Source: Aliirhizobium wenxiniae (GTDB lineage Bacteria; Pseudomonadota; Alphaproteobacteria; Rhizobiales; Rhizobiaceae). From it: a stretch of 64,000 bases of DNA. The translations under genes and the position numbers were made by a program. Where the stretch lies: contig NZ_JACHEG010000006.1 in NCBI RefSeq assembly GCF_014201355.1, positions 265,569 through 329,568 on the forward strand, in the 5' to 3' direction. Below, piece by piece: positions 16,205-25,540 of the stretch (position 1 is its first letter; every line of letters begins with the position of its first letter). The notes under the pieces are model-generated. The model was not told the origin of the DNA. It saw only the letters and a list, made by a program, of their open reading frames with translations, and made no database searches.

Positions 16205-16509
16205 CGACTGGTGCGAGCGGAGGAGAACTACTTCGAGGATATCGAGGCGGAGGCCAACAAGGAACTGATCCCCCTCGTCCAGAGGCTTATCAAACAAAAG
16301 ACGACGCGTTGGTCGCCAGACACGGTCAGCGGTCCAATCCAGGATCGCGCTCCATGCTCTGATCGAGCAAAAGAAAAAACAGCTCAAGCCGAAGATGGCC
16401 GCGAAGGGTAAAAAAGGCGGATGCCGCACCAGCTTCGAACGTCGTGAACATAATGGACGCCCTACGCAAAAGCGTTGAGGCGGATCTTAAAAAGAAAAAG
16501 GCTGGCTGA
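16205..16509 (+). pseudogene. ku: remnant of the C-terminal half of a Ku DNA-end-binding protein
   Basis: Pieces of a bacterial Ku C-terminus are found in different frames: LIPLVQRLIKQKTTRWSPDTVS, then ALIEQKKKQ with KMAAKGKKG, then APASNVVNIMDALRKSVEADLKKKKAG before the stop at 16507. The order is that of Ku proteins (helical end of the core, linker, then lysine-rich C-terminal tail). At least two frameshifts and absence of the ring-forming core make it non-functional. No ligD is nearby. Confidence 0.75.
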
Positions 16510-16538
16510 AACGCAGGAGGAAACTGAAATCCGTCTGT

Positions 16539-16835
16539 GTGAACCCGCACCGTTTATCTATTTTCGAGGACGGGCGGATCGCCGTGACCGATGGATATTC
16601 CGTCTGGCTAGTCATAGTCACCTGCGAAGCAATGAAGGCCACGGCGCCTCCGCCGGAGAAAACGCTGAGGCGGCTCGTCCGCTACGCCGAGTTCTATCGC
16701 GACCTTGCGGCGACGATCATACGGCGTTGCGAGGATGTAGACGGCAAGGTTTGGGTGCGCGAAAGTGATGTGGTCGCAGCTCAAGGGGCACGCGGTGTGC
16801 TAGGCCAGACCATTCAAACTCTGGATCGCGTTTAA
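16539..16835 (+). CDS. hypothetical protein, 98 residues
   Basis: The sequence starts with MNPHRLSIFEDGRIAVTDGY and continues with a helical part (LRRLVRYAEFYRDLAATIIRRCEDVDGK) and a charged tail. No family is recognised. GAGGAAAC about 12 bases upstream could serve as a weak ribosome-binding site. It lies just after the ku remnant. Confidence 0.5.
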   Translation: MNPHRLSIFEDGRIAVTDGYSVWLVIVTCEAMKATAPPPEKTLRRLVRYAEFYRDLAATIIRRCEDVDGKVWVRESDVVAAQGARGVLGQTIQTLDRV

Positions 16836-17006
16836 GCAGCGAAACCAAGCCACCTCGGACACCGGACGGCCGCTGCGGGGTCGGCTTTGGAGGCTAAGCA
16901 ACCCAGCTTCCAGATTTCAAAAGACAAGTACTGGTCACTGATCTGATGGATGCAAGAAGAGCGGTCAAGGATGCGAAGGACGATGCGTGGTGGGCAATCC
17001 CTTCAT

Positions 17007-17033
17007 AGAAAAAGCCCCGTATAAACGGAGCCC
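17007..17033 (-). terminator. terminator of the Ser/Asn/Gly-rich protein gene
   Basis: On the minus strand GCTCCGT and ACGGGGC pair with one G-U position around TTAT, followed by TTTTTC. Confidence 0.7.
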
Positions 17034-17055
17034 TCTCTTGTGCTTTCGAGCTGAG

Positions 17056-17361
17056 TTAGCAGGATGTTCCAGCTGTCCCGGCGCCCGGGTTTGTGCTGGT
17101 GTTATTGTTCTGATCGGACTGCGCGGCACCCTGTGTACCGCCGGGAGCACCGCAGTTAGTGTTCGAGCTACCCTGATCAGCGCCCTGATTGCCGCCACTA
17201 TTGCTGCCACCAGAATTATTGCTACCGGAGGAGTTGCTGTCGCTGCTGGTTCCGCTGCTGTTACCGCCATTTCCGCTGTTGTTTCCACCACCGGAAGTCT
17301 GAGCCATCACTGATGTTGCCAGACCGATAGACAGCGCTGTTACCGCGAGAATTTTCATCAT
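17056..17361 (-). CDS. secreted Gly/Ser/Asn-rich low-complexity protein
   Basis: The 101-residue product has a clear signal peptide (KILAVTALSIGLATSVMAQ) and an almost entirely Gly/Ser/Asn body without hydrophobic core, plus two cysteines (near residue 73 and at the very C-terminus). It is probably unstructured and periplasmic or secreted. GAGGAAAA precedes the double ATG. A terminator follows. No function can be assigned. Confidence 0.7.
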   Translation of the reverse strand: MMKILAVTALSIGLATSVMAQTSGGGNNSGNGGNSSGTSSDSNSSGSNNSGGSNSGGNQGADQGSSNTNCGAPGGTQGAAQSDQNNNTSTNPGAGTAGTSC

Positions 17362-17573
17362 TATTTGTTTTCCTCACCTGACCCTACATGCCCCGAACCT
17401 TGCCCGCTGAGAATAGTTCCGCGACACTGGCTCGAAGAGGAAGATGTCACCGCGGTGGGATTCGACTCTCCGTTGAAAGCGCGTATGCTTGAACAATCGT
17501 CGGCAACCGAAGAGGTAGGCGTCGGCGACTGAGAGTTACGCTTTGCTCCCGCCTGCATAAGGAGGGATGCGGC

Positions 17574-17792
17574 ATGAAGCGCTTTCTCAACCAGAACTTG
17601 ACCCACCTACTCGAAGACCGTTCAACACTCTATAGCGGGAGCCGATCCGTACGTGCAGACCTTGTCCGAAGAACCTTGCTTGCTGCGCATGAAATCGAAA
17701 TCGGTCTCGCGTCTGATATCGAGGAAGATATTTTCCTCCTGATGCACCGTATCGCTGAAGCCGACGAACGAGACGCTGGCATGATCGAGTGA
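17574..17792 (+). CDS. hypothetical small protein, 72 residues
   Basis: A strong AAGGAGGG site precedes ATG 17574. The protein (MKRFLNQNLTHLLEDRSTLYSG) is helical and acidic towards the end, with no known domain. It is the first of four very small genes on this strand. Confidence 0.6.
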   Translation: MKRFLNQNLTHLLEDRSTLYSGSRSVRADLVRRTLLAAHEIEIGLASDIEEDIFLLMHRIAEADERDAGMIE

Positions 17793-17863
17793 TGTCTAGG
17801 GCTGTGGGTATAAGGAACGATTTCCGATCGCGCATTGTTCTCCCTTGATAAGGAGAAATCAAA

Positions 17864-18034
17864 ATGCGCCCACAGGACGAACCGAGCCTTCAAAACCACG
17901 CCGAACCGATGAAAGATCAGAAGCAGAAAGCCGTCTTCGGGAGGTCCACTCTGACACTCCTCGCGATCTTAGCAGTCATCGCCGCTCTCGTTTGGATTGG
18001 TATCGCGGTCTATGGTATCAGTGTCGGCACATAA
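17864..18034 (+). CDS. small single-span membrane protein, 56 residues
   Basis: AAGGAG lies eight bases before ATG 17864. The charged N-terminus (MRPQDEPSLQNHAEP) is followed by one hydrophobic helix LLAILAVIAALVWIGIAVY close to the C-terminus. Its stop is two bases before the next small membrane protein, indicating coupling. Confidence 0.6.
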   Translation: MRPQDEPSLQNHAEPMKDQKQKAVFGRSTLTLLAILAVIAALVWIGIAVYGISVGT

Positions 18035-18036
18035 GG

Positions 18037-18159
18037 ATGGATAACGACATCCCACCGCAAAAAGGGTACGGGCGCGGTTTGGTCGTGCTCTTGCTCGGCA
18101 TAGTGCTTCTGATCGCGATTGCCGGGTTCTGGATTTTCTTTTTACCTCAAACGACCTGA
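18037..18159 (+). CDS. small single-span membrane protein, 40 residues
   Basis: ATG 18037 overlaps the region of the preceding stop. The product is a short polar start (MDNDIPPQKGYGRG) and one helix LVVLLLGIVLLIAIAGFWI. It is probably co-translated with the 56-residue membrane protein; the pair may form one membrane unit. Confidence 0.55.
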   Translation: MDNDIPPQKGYGRGLVVLLLGIVLLIAIAGFWIFFLPQTT

Positions 18160-18257
18160 GCCCAGACCGTCAAGCCAGTGGACGAATACATGGCCCGTGT
18201 CACGGCGGTCGAATAGCCAATCTTGCGCCGTGACCGACTGACCGGTACCCCAAGCGT

Positions 18258-18374
18258 ATGAAGCAATCATCACGACGAGAACTCTTTTTCAGCCTTTTGC
18301 TGTTTACCTTCGTGGCAACTCTCACGACGTTCGGCGCGATATGGTTGTCATCAATCGCTATCTGGTTTCTTTGA
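18258..18374 (+). CDS. possible small membrane protein, 38 residues
   Basis: ATG 18258 starts MKQSSRRELFFSLLLFTFVA, a basic start plus a hydrophobic helix running almost to the end. No strong ribosome-binding site is visible. It follows two other single-span mini-proteins. Confidence 0.4.
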   Translation: MKQSSRRELFFSLLLFTFVATLTTFGAIWLSSIAIWFL

Positions 18375-19237
18375 AGCTAATGATGCCACAGCAACTCCAA
18401 GACTTAAGGTTGAGATGTCACGCGTCTGACAGGGGACCCCCTCGTACGGTCTCAGCGGATGGAGAAACGTCAATTTTTGCGACCTCATAGTTGTAAGGCG
18501 CTTTTGGTGCGCCTCTGACTTGCAGTCTTTGCTCGCCTTCGGAACCACCCTAGGGGCAATTTGCGTGTACGGTGTCGTACTCTTTCTCCGCAGAGCATGC
18601 CAGCTATATCAACGATCTGGGTGCGATGGAGGCCGGTCCCCTTCCGACTACGGTTTATCCACGGAATTGACATGGTGCCGCAGCAACCGAAGCGGTTTCG
18701 GCACCCAATTGATACCGAGACAACAGATTGCGCAAATGAGCGAAATTGTCCACGCTGCTTAGTATGCCTCTTCCCTATCATTTATCAGGGTATCACCATT
18801 AAAGAACTCATCGACCATATCGCGGAAAATGTTGCCGCGCACACAGAGCCAATAGAAGCTGCAGCGACGCTCGAAATACGCGCCATAGCGGGCATCTATA
18901 GTGGCACAGGATCGCACGTCTCGTTTTGTTGAAGATACCACTTTGGCGCAATACGTTGAGCTTGACGCCGACACACTGCGAGATCGGCCACGTCAGCGGA
19001 ACCTTTTGCTACCTTTCCTATTTTATAGCCGCCAGATTCTTGTTGCGTACACACCGAGAATAAGGCGAGCCCCGCTACTTCCACGAAGTTGTAGCGGGGC
19101 TTTTGATGCCAGGGCGGTGGGTGTTAGCCGACGATCTGGTCTCACGTGTTTCTTCCGCCGCCTCTGACGCGCCTTTGGCTTGCAATCCCTATTCTTGAAG
19201 ACTGCTAGAACCACACGGCGGGCTGCGTTTCGTTTGA
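18375..19237. other. 863-base stretch without a convincing gene
   Basis: Frames of 60-120 codons exist on both strands but none shows a family pattern or a good start site. The only clear element is a strong terminator-like hairpin near 19.1 kb. Confidence 0.5.
19068..19105 (+). terminator. strong rho-independent terminator hairpin
   Basis: AGCCCCGCTAC and GTAGCGGGGCT pair perfectly over 11 bases with a 12-base loop and are followed by TTTTG. No recognisable gene ends just upstream on the plus strand, so it may terminate an unrecognised transcript or be a leftover of a deleted gene. Confidence 0.7.
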
Positions 19238-20143
19238 CTATGCGCGTCCACGAGCATCCAGAGCATACCGACCCGGCTGAAATGCGTCGATGTTATCGGC
19301 AAGCCAATTCGCGACCGATCGTGGCTCCTGTCCAGTGAACATTTTGTACGTGTCTGTCGTCTCGGAGAGAACCGATTCGCGGAAAATCCGTTCAAGACCG
19401 AGGCGCATGTTGGCCGTCATCTCTGTCCAACCGATCTGAATGAGATGTTCGCGTTGCGCCTCGGGCGTCCGATGTTCATAGGTGACCTTGCGGTCAAGCA
19501 GACCCGTTAGCTCTTCAGCAATTTCGGTCATTGTGACGGCAGCAGGTCCGGTCAGATGAAAAGCGCGTTGTGCATCAACATGATGGTTATCCAGCAAGGC
19601 CTTGAACGCCACGTCCGCGACGTCCCGCGTGTCAACAAGATTAACGCGACCCTCTTTCGATGAGCCACCCCAAGTTCCTGACGCGACGGAGATAGCATCG
19701 CGAGTAAGGATGTCCACGAAGGTGCTAGCCCGCAAAACCGTGTATCCGATGTCATAGGTCGCCAGATGGGCTTCGATCTTCATGTGCCAGTCGAACGGAT
19801 GAAGTTTTGACGCTGGCCCCATCGCGGATACTTTGACGATGTGAGACACACCAGCTCTCACCGCCGCATCGATAAGCGCAATCTCGTTTTCGGTCTGCTG
19901 CGGTGAAGTTCCATGCGCAAGAAACAACCGGCTGGCTCCTTGCATTGCACCTTCAAGCGTTGCCTGATCGGCGAAATCGACAGCTCGACGCCGCAGGTCA
20001 GCGGGAAGTCGATCAGTGTTCACATCTCTGGTGAGTGCGACAACTTCAACGGGCGCTTCTACCAATTGAGCAATAAGTGCGGTTCCGATCCGTCCGGTCG
20101 CTCCGGCGACGGCTATTCGATTGTCTGACAAGGCTGCCTCCAT
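19238..20143 (-). CDS. NmrA-like NAD(P)-binding oxidoreductase/regulator
   Basis: The 301-residue protein has the Rossmann start IAVAGATGRIGTALIAQL (GxxGxxG), then VVALTRD, FLAHGTSP and HIVKVSAMG, without the YxxxK of classical short-chain dehydrogenases. This is the NmrA/triphenylmethane-reductase-like (atypical SDR) family, which binds NAD(P)H and either reduces quinones or dyes or senses redox state. It stands alone between decayed DNA. Confidence 0.88.
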   Translation of the reverse strand: MEAALSDNRIAVAGATGRIGTALIAQLVEAPVEVVALTRDVNTDRLPADLRRRAVDFADQATLEGAMQGASRLFLAHGTSPQQTENEIALIDAAVRAGVSHIVKVSAMGPASKLHPFDWHMKIEAHLATYDIGYTVLRASTFVDILTRDAISVASGTWGGSSKEGRVNLVDTRDVADVAFKALLDNHHVDAQRAFHLTGPAAVTMTEIAEELTGLLDRKVTYEHRTPEAQREHLIQIGWTEMTANMRLGLERIFRESVLSETTDTYKMFTGQEPRSVANWLADNIDAFQPGRYALDARGRA

Positions 20144-20325
20144 AATGGAAAATTCGCTGCCTTACAGACGCTATTCGAGCCATCATTGATTGTCAGTTTC
20201 GCGCATTTCTCCCGATCGATGTCAGGGCGGTGGGGTGCGCTTTCGGCCAAAACCATGCGTAATCGGGCGGCCCCGCAAGAGGCAAGCAGTACAATCCCGG
20301 TGCAACCGAGATAAGGGAGATGACG

Positions 20326-20440
20326 ATGTTCTACGCTGCCTTAGACGTGTCATTGCGCTAAGTGGCAATTTGCATCATCGACGACGCCGGAAAAGTCAGG
20401 CTCGAACGGTATGTGCCATCAGACGTACCGGATAGGCGTT
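20326..20440 (+). pseudogene. N-terminal remnant of an IS110-family transposase
   Basis: The frame reads MFYAALDVSLR, a TAA, then VAICIIDDAGKVRLERYVPSD. The catalytic-Asp block LDVS and following IxDxxGK are typical of the start of IS110 (DEDD) transposases. The stop and the loss of everything downstream show a dead fragment. Confidence 0.65.
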
Positions 20441-20646
20441 TGCATATTCGAGACGTCTCACCTGACACCCTGAGATTTTCGATACGCGCGCGGACATTCG
20501 CATGGGCACCGCGCGGTCAATGTGGATAGGCGCGTACAGCAACCTTTTCGAGGCGATGATGGTTATCTAAAATACACATACTGAGGGCTGCAAAAGGAAG
20601 CCGCCAGCAAGAGCCGCACCGCCGTGGGTAGAGGGCGCGCGCTGTC

Positions 20647-21044
20647 ATGTTTCCGCAGGTTATTTCGAAAATCCAACCACCATGCCTCGCGCTGTTTACA
20701 TGGAATGTTCCAGAAAACATTCTGTTCGGCGATGAAATCTATGCGCGTATTCACGGAATACCCGATGGAAGACTAGCGGAAGGCGCGGAGATCGAAGAGG
20801 TCATTGGATTGATGTTGGGGAGGCAGATCGCGAGCGAGTGGCACCCTCGCTTCATGCGTCCATCCTGGGCGGGAATATGGGCAGGATCGACTACCGCGTT
20901 ACGGTCGACGGCACACTGCGCCACCTGTCGCCGTACGCTCGATGTCTCCGCGACGAAGAAGCCGTTCCTTCATTCTTCACGGGCGGTGTGGCGCTCGATC
21001 TATCATTTTCGTTCGCTGACAGTCTGAAGAGCCAAAATCACTGA
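20647..21044 (+). pseudogene. frameshifted PAS-domain protein remnant
   Basis: The first frame holds TWNVPENILFGDEIYARIHGIP and AEGAEIEEVIGLM, a typical PAS N-cap and helix region. A second frame carries DYRVTVDGTLRHLSPYARCLRDEE, the matching PAS beta-strand part. The switch between frames lies at about 20.85-20.89 kb. No output domain follows. It is probably the remains of a rhizobial PAS sensor protein. Confidence 0.7.
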
Positions 21045-21193
21045 TCTTTATGCTTCTCCAGCCGCCCGACCGTCCAAAGCCTTTCGAGTGTTGCGTCGAC
21101 TTTGGCTCTGCGCTGTTCAACATCGAGTTTTGGTTTGACGTTCTTATCGCGAAGTTGATGCAGCAGCCGTATTAACGGCTCGTAAGTATCCAT
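21038..21193 (-). CDS. hypothetical small protein, 51 residues
   Basis: GGACGGAAG stands upstream of ATG 21193. The product (MDTYEPLIRLLHQLRDKN) is highly charged and helical, ending in RLEKHKDQ. No family is known. Its 3' end overlaps the PAS remnant on the other strand by a few bases. Confidence 0.5.
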   Translation of the reverse strand: MDTYEPLIRLLHQLRDKNVKPKLDVEQRRAKVDATLERLWTVGRLEKHKDQ

Positions 21194-21517
21194 CGATCTT
21201 CCGTCCCAGCCGGATATCCTTTTTAGTAATAATCGAGCAGTTTGTCCGCTAGGTTGATCGTTACATTCGATGGTACGATGAGAAGCGTATCAAATTGTCA
21301 TTGGGGTCGCTCAGCCCGATCGAGGATCGCAGAAGTCTCGGCCATAACGTCAAAATCAGTCCAAGTTTTTATCCGCATCCCCGCCGGGTCAGCTCTCAGT
21401 GGAAATCAACACTGACTGGTTTGACACGGTCCGACGCACTTTTTGAAACTGAGCCGAGATATATACTCACCGCCTACCCATCACAGGTGACCACTTTCCC
21501 CCAGTGCCCGAATACGA

Positions 21518-21543
21518 AGAGGCCACCCCATGGGGTGGCCTCT
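21518..21543 (-). terminator. perfect 26-base palindrome after the stress-protein gene
   Basis: AGAGGCCACCCCA and its exact complement form a 13-bp inverted repeat with no loop bases, 25 bases after the stop at 21568. The T content downstream is modest. It can act as a terminator in either direction. Confidence 0.6.
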
Positions 21544-21567
21544 GATGGCGTTACAACATGGCAGGCG

Positions 21568-22179
21568 TCAGACGCGCGGAGCGGTGCGATAGCGGGCCCG
21601 CTCAGCAGCGATCTGATCTTGGGTGTAGGGATCGGCGGTGTCGTCGAAACGGTTCCAGCCTTCAGTTGTGTAGTCCTGGCGGCGCGCGGTGAGATCGACG
21701 GAACGAGAGCTGCGAAGGATAGCCTCCGAAGCGGCAACCTTGTCGTCCTGAACCTTCGCCGCGACGACTGCGCCCCCGCGACGGACACCCTCAGCATAGA
21801 CGTGCGCATCTTCTTCTTTGACGCCGGATTCGATCATCGCACCGACGATGCCGCCAACAGCTCCGCCGGCGACTGCACCTGCGACTGCACCTGCTGCGGT
21901 TGCCGCGAGCCAACCAGCGGCCACGACAGGACCTACGCCTGGGATTGCTAACATACCGAGACCCGTTAGCAGCCCTCCAGCACCACCGGCGACGGCTCCG
22001 ATCCCCGCGCCAGTACCCGCGCCTTCGGCAGCGTTGTTGCCCTGACCTTCGATGTCCTCTTTACCGTCCTTGTTTGAAATGATGCTGATGTGATCGGACG
22101 GCACACCTGCGTCTTCAAGAGCCTTCACGGCGAAGTGGGCATCGTCGTAGGAGTCGTAGAGACCTGTGATCGTACGCAT
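21568..22179 (-). CDS. general-stress protein with glycine-zipper membrane segment
   Basis: The 203-residue protein starts with a YflT/heat-induced stress-protein-like domain (MRTITGLYDSYDDAHFAVKAL, VPSDHISIISN), has a long Gly/Ala-rich zipper helix region (about residues 55-118) and a C-terminal part with HVYAEGVRRGGAVVAAKV. Proteins of this type are common in rhizobia and are induced by general stress. It lies next to other small stress-type genes and ends at a palindromic terminator. Confidence 0.8.
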   Translation of the reverse strand: MRTITGLYDSYDDAHFAVKALEDAGVPSDHISIISNKDGKEDIEGQGNNAAEGAGTGAGIGAVAGGAGGLLTGLGMLAIPGVGPVVAAGWLAATAAGAVAGAVAGGAVGGIVGAMIESGVKEEDAHVYAEGVRRGGAVVAAKVQDDKVAASEAILRSSRSVDLTARRQDYTTEGWNRFDDTADPYTQDQIAAERARYRTAPRV

Positions 22180-22222
22180 GGGAGTTTCCTCGTTATCTTG
22201 TTCTTAGTTTTAAGGTTCTGGC

Positions 22223-22540
22223 TTACTGCGCCATCGTAATGTTGCCCTGGAAGTCGAGCGCGACAGTTCCGTGCTTGCCGTCTTTGGTGCCCATCGCGCG
22301 CCAGATACCCTGGTCATCCAGCTTCAAGCCGGACACCTCGGTATAGCCAGCTTCCTCGATGCGCGACTTAGCCTGAGCTTCGGTAAAGCTATTCTTGCCA
22401 GCAACAGGTGCGCCCGGGTTCTGCTCACCTGAAGTCGAGACCGCAGGGGTCGTCTGCGAGGTCTTCGGCGTTTCGCTCTGAGCAAAGGCAGCAGAGGTCG
22501 AGAGAAGAACGGCGGCAACGCTAAAAGCGATTTTTTTCAT
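22223..22540 (-). CDS. secreted PepSY-like small protein
   Basis: The 105-residue product has a signal peptide (KKIAFSVAAVLLSTSAAFAQ), a Thr/Ser/Pro-rich linker and a compact C-terminal domain with FTEAQAKSRIEEAGYTEVSGLKL and WRAMGTKDGKHGTVALDFQG. The last part resembles PepSY-like periplasmic domains. Function unknown; it is a typical stress-inducible secreted protein of rhizobia. Confidence 0.75.
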   Translation of the reverse strand: MKKIAFSVAAVLLSTSAAFAQSETPKTSQTTPAVSTSGEQNPGAPVAGKNSFTEAQAKSRIEEAGYTEVSGLKLDDQGIWRAMGTKDGKHGTVALDFQGNITMAQ

Positions 22541-22938
22541 AGTCTTACTCCAGATTCTTGCACCCGGTTCGAATGCAATGGAAGAACTGCCGAGGTTCAG
22601 AATTGTTCCGCGGACTTCCTTATGGTTTGAAGATCAGCGGAGACGGCATGGTAGGCCGACACTCTTACTCCGACTACGCTCCAGAACTTTCTTGAAAACG
22701 GACGACACGAGCTCCGGTCTTGAGCGGAATCGAGCCATCGACCTGCTCATCAGATCCTCTGAGCAACTGAAACATCGATCCCTTAAACGCGCCGATCGAT
22801 GGAGCGGCATAAGCTGCCGTTATGGAATCTGCAGCCGATACGACCATCATCATCGAGAAACGGATGGAATGTTCCAACCTTTTCATGCAGTAGATCAGCT
22901 TTGATCATCGCCGGTATGCAGCGACTTCCTTCACGCGT
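22541..22938. other. stretch without a supported gene
   Basis: Nothing with a family pattern or ribosome-binding site was seen on either strand. Confidence 0.5.
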
Positions 22939-24228
22939 TCAACTGGTGAGGCGCGGCGAGGACACGATCTTGAGAAAAAGAGCATTCATTGCTTCGGAAA
23001 TGCCCTGCGATGGGCTAACCTCAAAGAAGTAACCGGCAGTAGCGCACTCCGCCATCTTGGTTGAAATCTCACTTTGAAATGGCTTGATCCATGAGTTGTA
23101 CCAGCTGTTTGTCGGCAATGGCAAATAGGTCGTATACAAAACAGCGATCTTGTATCCCTTCTGCTTAAGCGCGGTGCAGGCCTTTACGTCGATCGGCTCC
23201 TGGCACCGGCTTCCGGTAAGCATTTTTGTGCAGCCATTGGGCTTTTTGCTATCGCCAACCCCGTCCGATACGAAGAACAGGATCTTTTCCGGGCTCGCAG
23301 CGCTTAGGCCAGTGCCGGGTGACCCCATCTTCTCGCCAATGCTCTTGAATGAAAGATCGAAGTCGGTTTGCTGGTCGTTATTGTAACCCTGATATGGGAT
23401 GGACATTAAATCTATCAGTGACGCCTTGCCTTTGGCAGCGGCGAGGTCGTCGGTGAGGGACGTCACCTCCAACAGCTTGGTATCCTCGGCCTTCTGTCCA
23501 AATGTGTAGACCGCCATGCGGAACTGGTTGGGGCTAGCTCGTGTCGAAATCGCCGTGTCCATGAGCGTTGCTGTTGCCTTGGCTACGACGTTGATCCGGA
23601 TCGTAACGCCAAGTTTCTTTGCGAGATTGTAGTAACTACCACTGTCCTCCTTGCCATTATTAACAATGTGGCAGGCGAAGGCGCATTTGTCCGACGTGTT
23701 CGCTACCATTTTGTTGATATCGGCCGTTGTGGCGCCAACACCCATAGATGGCGTGTTGTCCAATAGGAGGTAGAAGTCCCGAAACGTCTGCGTCTGGAAA
23801 ACAGCCGAAGCCTGACCAGCTACTGTTATTTCTTGCTGGCCAAGGACTCGCATCAACGTGGTTGGAATTGTCGCTGAGTAGTTGAATACTGCTGTCAGTT
23901 CATTGTCGTTCCGCACGACGGATGCGGAGCTACTCTGAAGCTGATAGCCTGCGGCAGCAATTTGCGAGTCGAAAACTTTTTTTGCATCTTCGATGCCGGC
24001 CTGCACGCTGCCGTTGCTCGTCATCAACATTGCTTTGACCGCGCCGGGTGATCTCTCGGCGATAGCGCCCAATGCTGCTGCGTCAGCCGCCGCCTGAAGT
24101 GTAGCTTTCGCCGTCATCGCATTCGTCAGATCGATAGCAAGGCCAGCCGCCCCAATGAGCGGAACCATAAGCAGTGCACTTATGATCCCGAAATTTCCTG
24201 CACGATCACGAATAAATCTCTGCAACAT
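22939..24228 (-). CDS. TadG-like pilus-associated protein with von Willebrand A domain
   Basis: The 429-residue protein begins with the TadE/G pattern RDRAGNFGIISALLMVPLIGAAGLAID (membrane helix after a short basic start) and DAAALGA. A vWA-type domain follows with DNTPSMG (MIDAS-like, D-x-T-x-S), INVVAKATATLMD and EKILFFVSDGVGDSKK. TadG-type proteins assist assembly of Flp/Tad pili. No other tad genes are here, so it is an orphan copy. ATG 24228 is preferred; a longer frame to 24339 lacks support. Confidence 0.85.
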   Translation of the reverse strand: MLQRFIRDRAGNFGIISALLMVPLIGAAGLAIDLTNAMTAKATLQAAADAAALGAIAERSPGAVKAMLMTSNGSVQAGIEDAKKVFDSQIAAAGYQLQSSSASVVRNDNELTAVFNYSATIPTTLMRVLGQQEITVAGQASAVFQTQTFRDFYLLLDNTPSMGVGATTADINKMVANTSDKCAFACHIVNNGKEDSGSYYNLAKKLGVTIRINVVAKATATLMDTAISTRASPNQFRMAVYTFGQKAEDTKLLEVTSLTDDLAAAKGKASLIDLMSIPYQGYNNDQQTDFDLSFKSIGEKMGSPGTGLSAASPEKILFFVSDGVGDSKKPNGCTKMLTGSRCQEPIDVKACTALKQKGYKIAVLYTTYLPLPTNSWYNSWIKPFQSEISTKMAECATAGYFFEVSPSQGISEAMNALFLKIVSSPRLTS

Positions 24229-24509
24229 GCACGTCCCCCCGAAAGTCCCGGTACTTCGGGCCAGAGACGTGAAATGTTTGATAATACTGGCGTAAACGCT
24301 GCCTTGGAAAGCGAAGAAGTCAACAGGAGGGTAAACCATGTGATCCCAAACATAATTAAGTCATTGTTACTGATCAATTGACGGATGCTTCCCTCGCCTA
24401 GTGGCTACCTCTGACACAGCGTCATCGCTCGCCTAGCACTAGGAATTCAACGCCCATATTGAAATCAGCGTCGCAAATGCCGACCTTCAGGATAACCTTG
24501 GAGGCTTGC

Positions 24510-24902
24510 ATGTTTTACGTCCTCATTGCGCTTTGCGTCGTCGTCGCAACGCTTTTTTTCGTACGGCACCACGCGATCAAGACACGCTTTGTCGAGAGAG
24601 AGATTGATAAGGTTATCGCGAGGAAGCTTGCTGCGAGCGACTATGTCCTGGAGTTGTCACGGCTCAAGGACGAGAATGCTGTTATGCGCAATCTTTTGAT
24701 GGATCTGGTTGAGAACGAATCCGAATCACCGATGTCGCAACCCAATGCGTCCAAAGAGGATCTGCTGCGGTCGAGAAATACAAAGGTTCAAAGGTACCGG
24801 GAGATACTGGCGGAGAGCTTACACGTTCTCAAAGGCTGCCGCGCCCATTACACGGAGGCCCCCACAAGTTCATCCCGGCCGACGAAATCCGAGAAGTCGT
24901 AG
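24510..24902 (+). CDS. hypothetical membrane-anchored coiled-coil protein
   Basis: TTGGAGG precedes ATG 24510. The 130-residue product has one N-terminal helix (FYVLIALCVVVATLFFV), then a long charged helical region (EREIDKVIARKLAASDYVLELSRLKDENAVM) likely to form a coiled coil, and a Ser/Thr-rich tail. No family is recognised. It is divergent from the TadG-like gene. Confidence 0.6.
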   Translation: MFYVLIALCVVVATLFFVRHHAIKTRFVEREIDKVIARKLAASDYVLELSRLKDENAVMRNLLMDLVENESESPMSQPNASKEDLLRSRNTKVQRYREILAESLHVLKGCRAHYTEAPTSSSRPTKSEKS

Positions 24903-25104
24903 GATAAGACCTTCCGCGCATCAGATCTAAGGCACACTTTTCGGACCCAGAGCCGTCCGGATGTTTTCAAACCAAAGTCAGCTTGGGCCGAAGTCCTCAG
25001 CAATGAATATCAGGCGTTTTAGCTGTTGATGGGAGCTGAACAGCTGACCTCAAAATTTCGAAAAACTCAACGAAGTTCCTGCTGAGCTCGCAGAAACAAT
25101 TTCG

Positions 25105-25540
25105 AGGCATCCCGCTCGCCGGTTCTTAGGCCAAGGGTCTACGAGAACAACGCCCGTACCTTGGAAATCTTGAATATTGCGTGTGACAACCGTTAGCCCA
25201 TGCACGATCGATGTCGCAGCGATGAGTGCATCAGCTTCATTGCGGCTGTCCGGAATGTGCAGGTGAGCACATCGTGTCGCAATTGCTTAATCGATAGAGA
25301 TGATGCGCTAAGCGAACTCCGGTCGAACTCGGCTATCCATCCAGGCGCGTACGCGAGAGCCCTGCTCGATGTCACGCCGCTGGATGCTGAGTATCCTACG
25401 CTCAAGCTCTAAGATTGTTGTGGCAGAAATGTACAGATCACGGGAATCCTGCGCACTCAACCAAGCTATCACGTTCAGATCAGCCTTACCGCACCCACTT
25501 TACGGAGCTCGGAGACAACGTTGTGTCGAGCAAATATTTC
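25105..25540 (-). pseudogene. decayed PIN-domain toxin
   Basis: Read on the minus strand in several frames it gives NVVSELRKVG, then LYISATTILELERRILSIQRRD, SRVRPEFA, a stop, RIISID, a stop, then HIPDSRNEADALIAATSIVHGLTVVTRNIQDF and VLVDPWPKNRRAG. These are the ordered blocks of a FitB/VapC toxin. Two in-frame stops and at least one frameshift near the start inactivate it. Its antitoxin gene upstream is intact. Confidence 0.8.
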
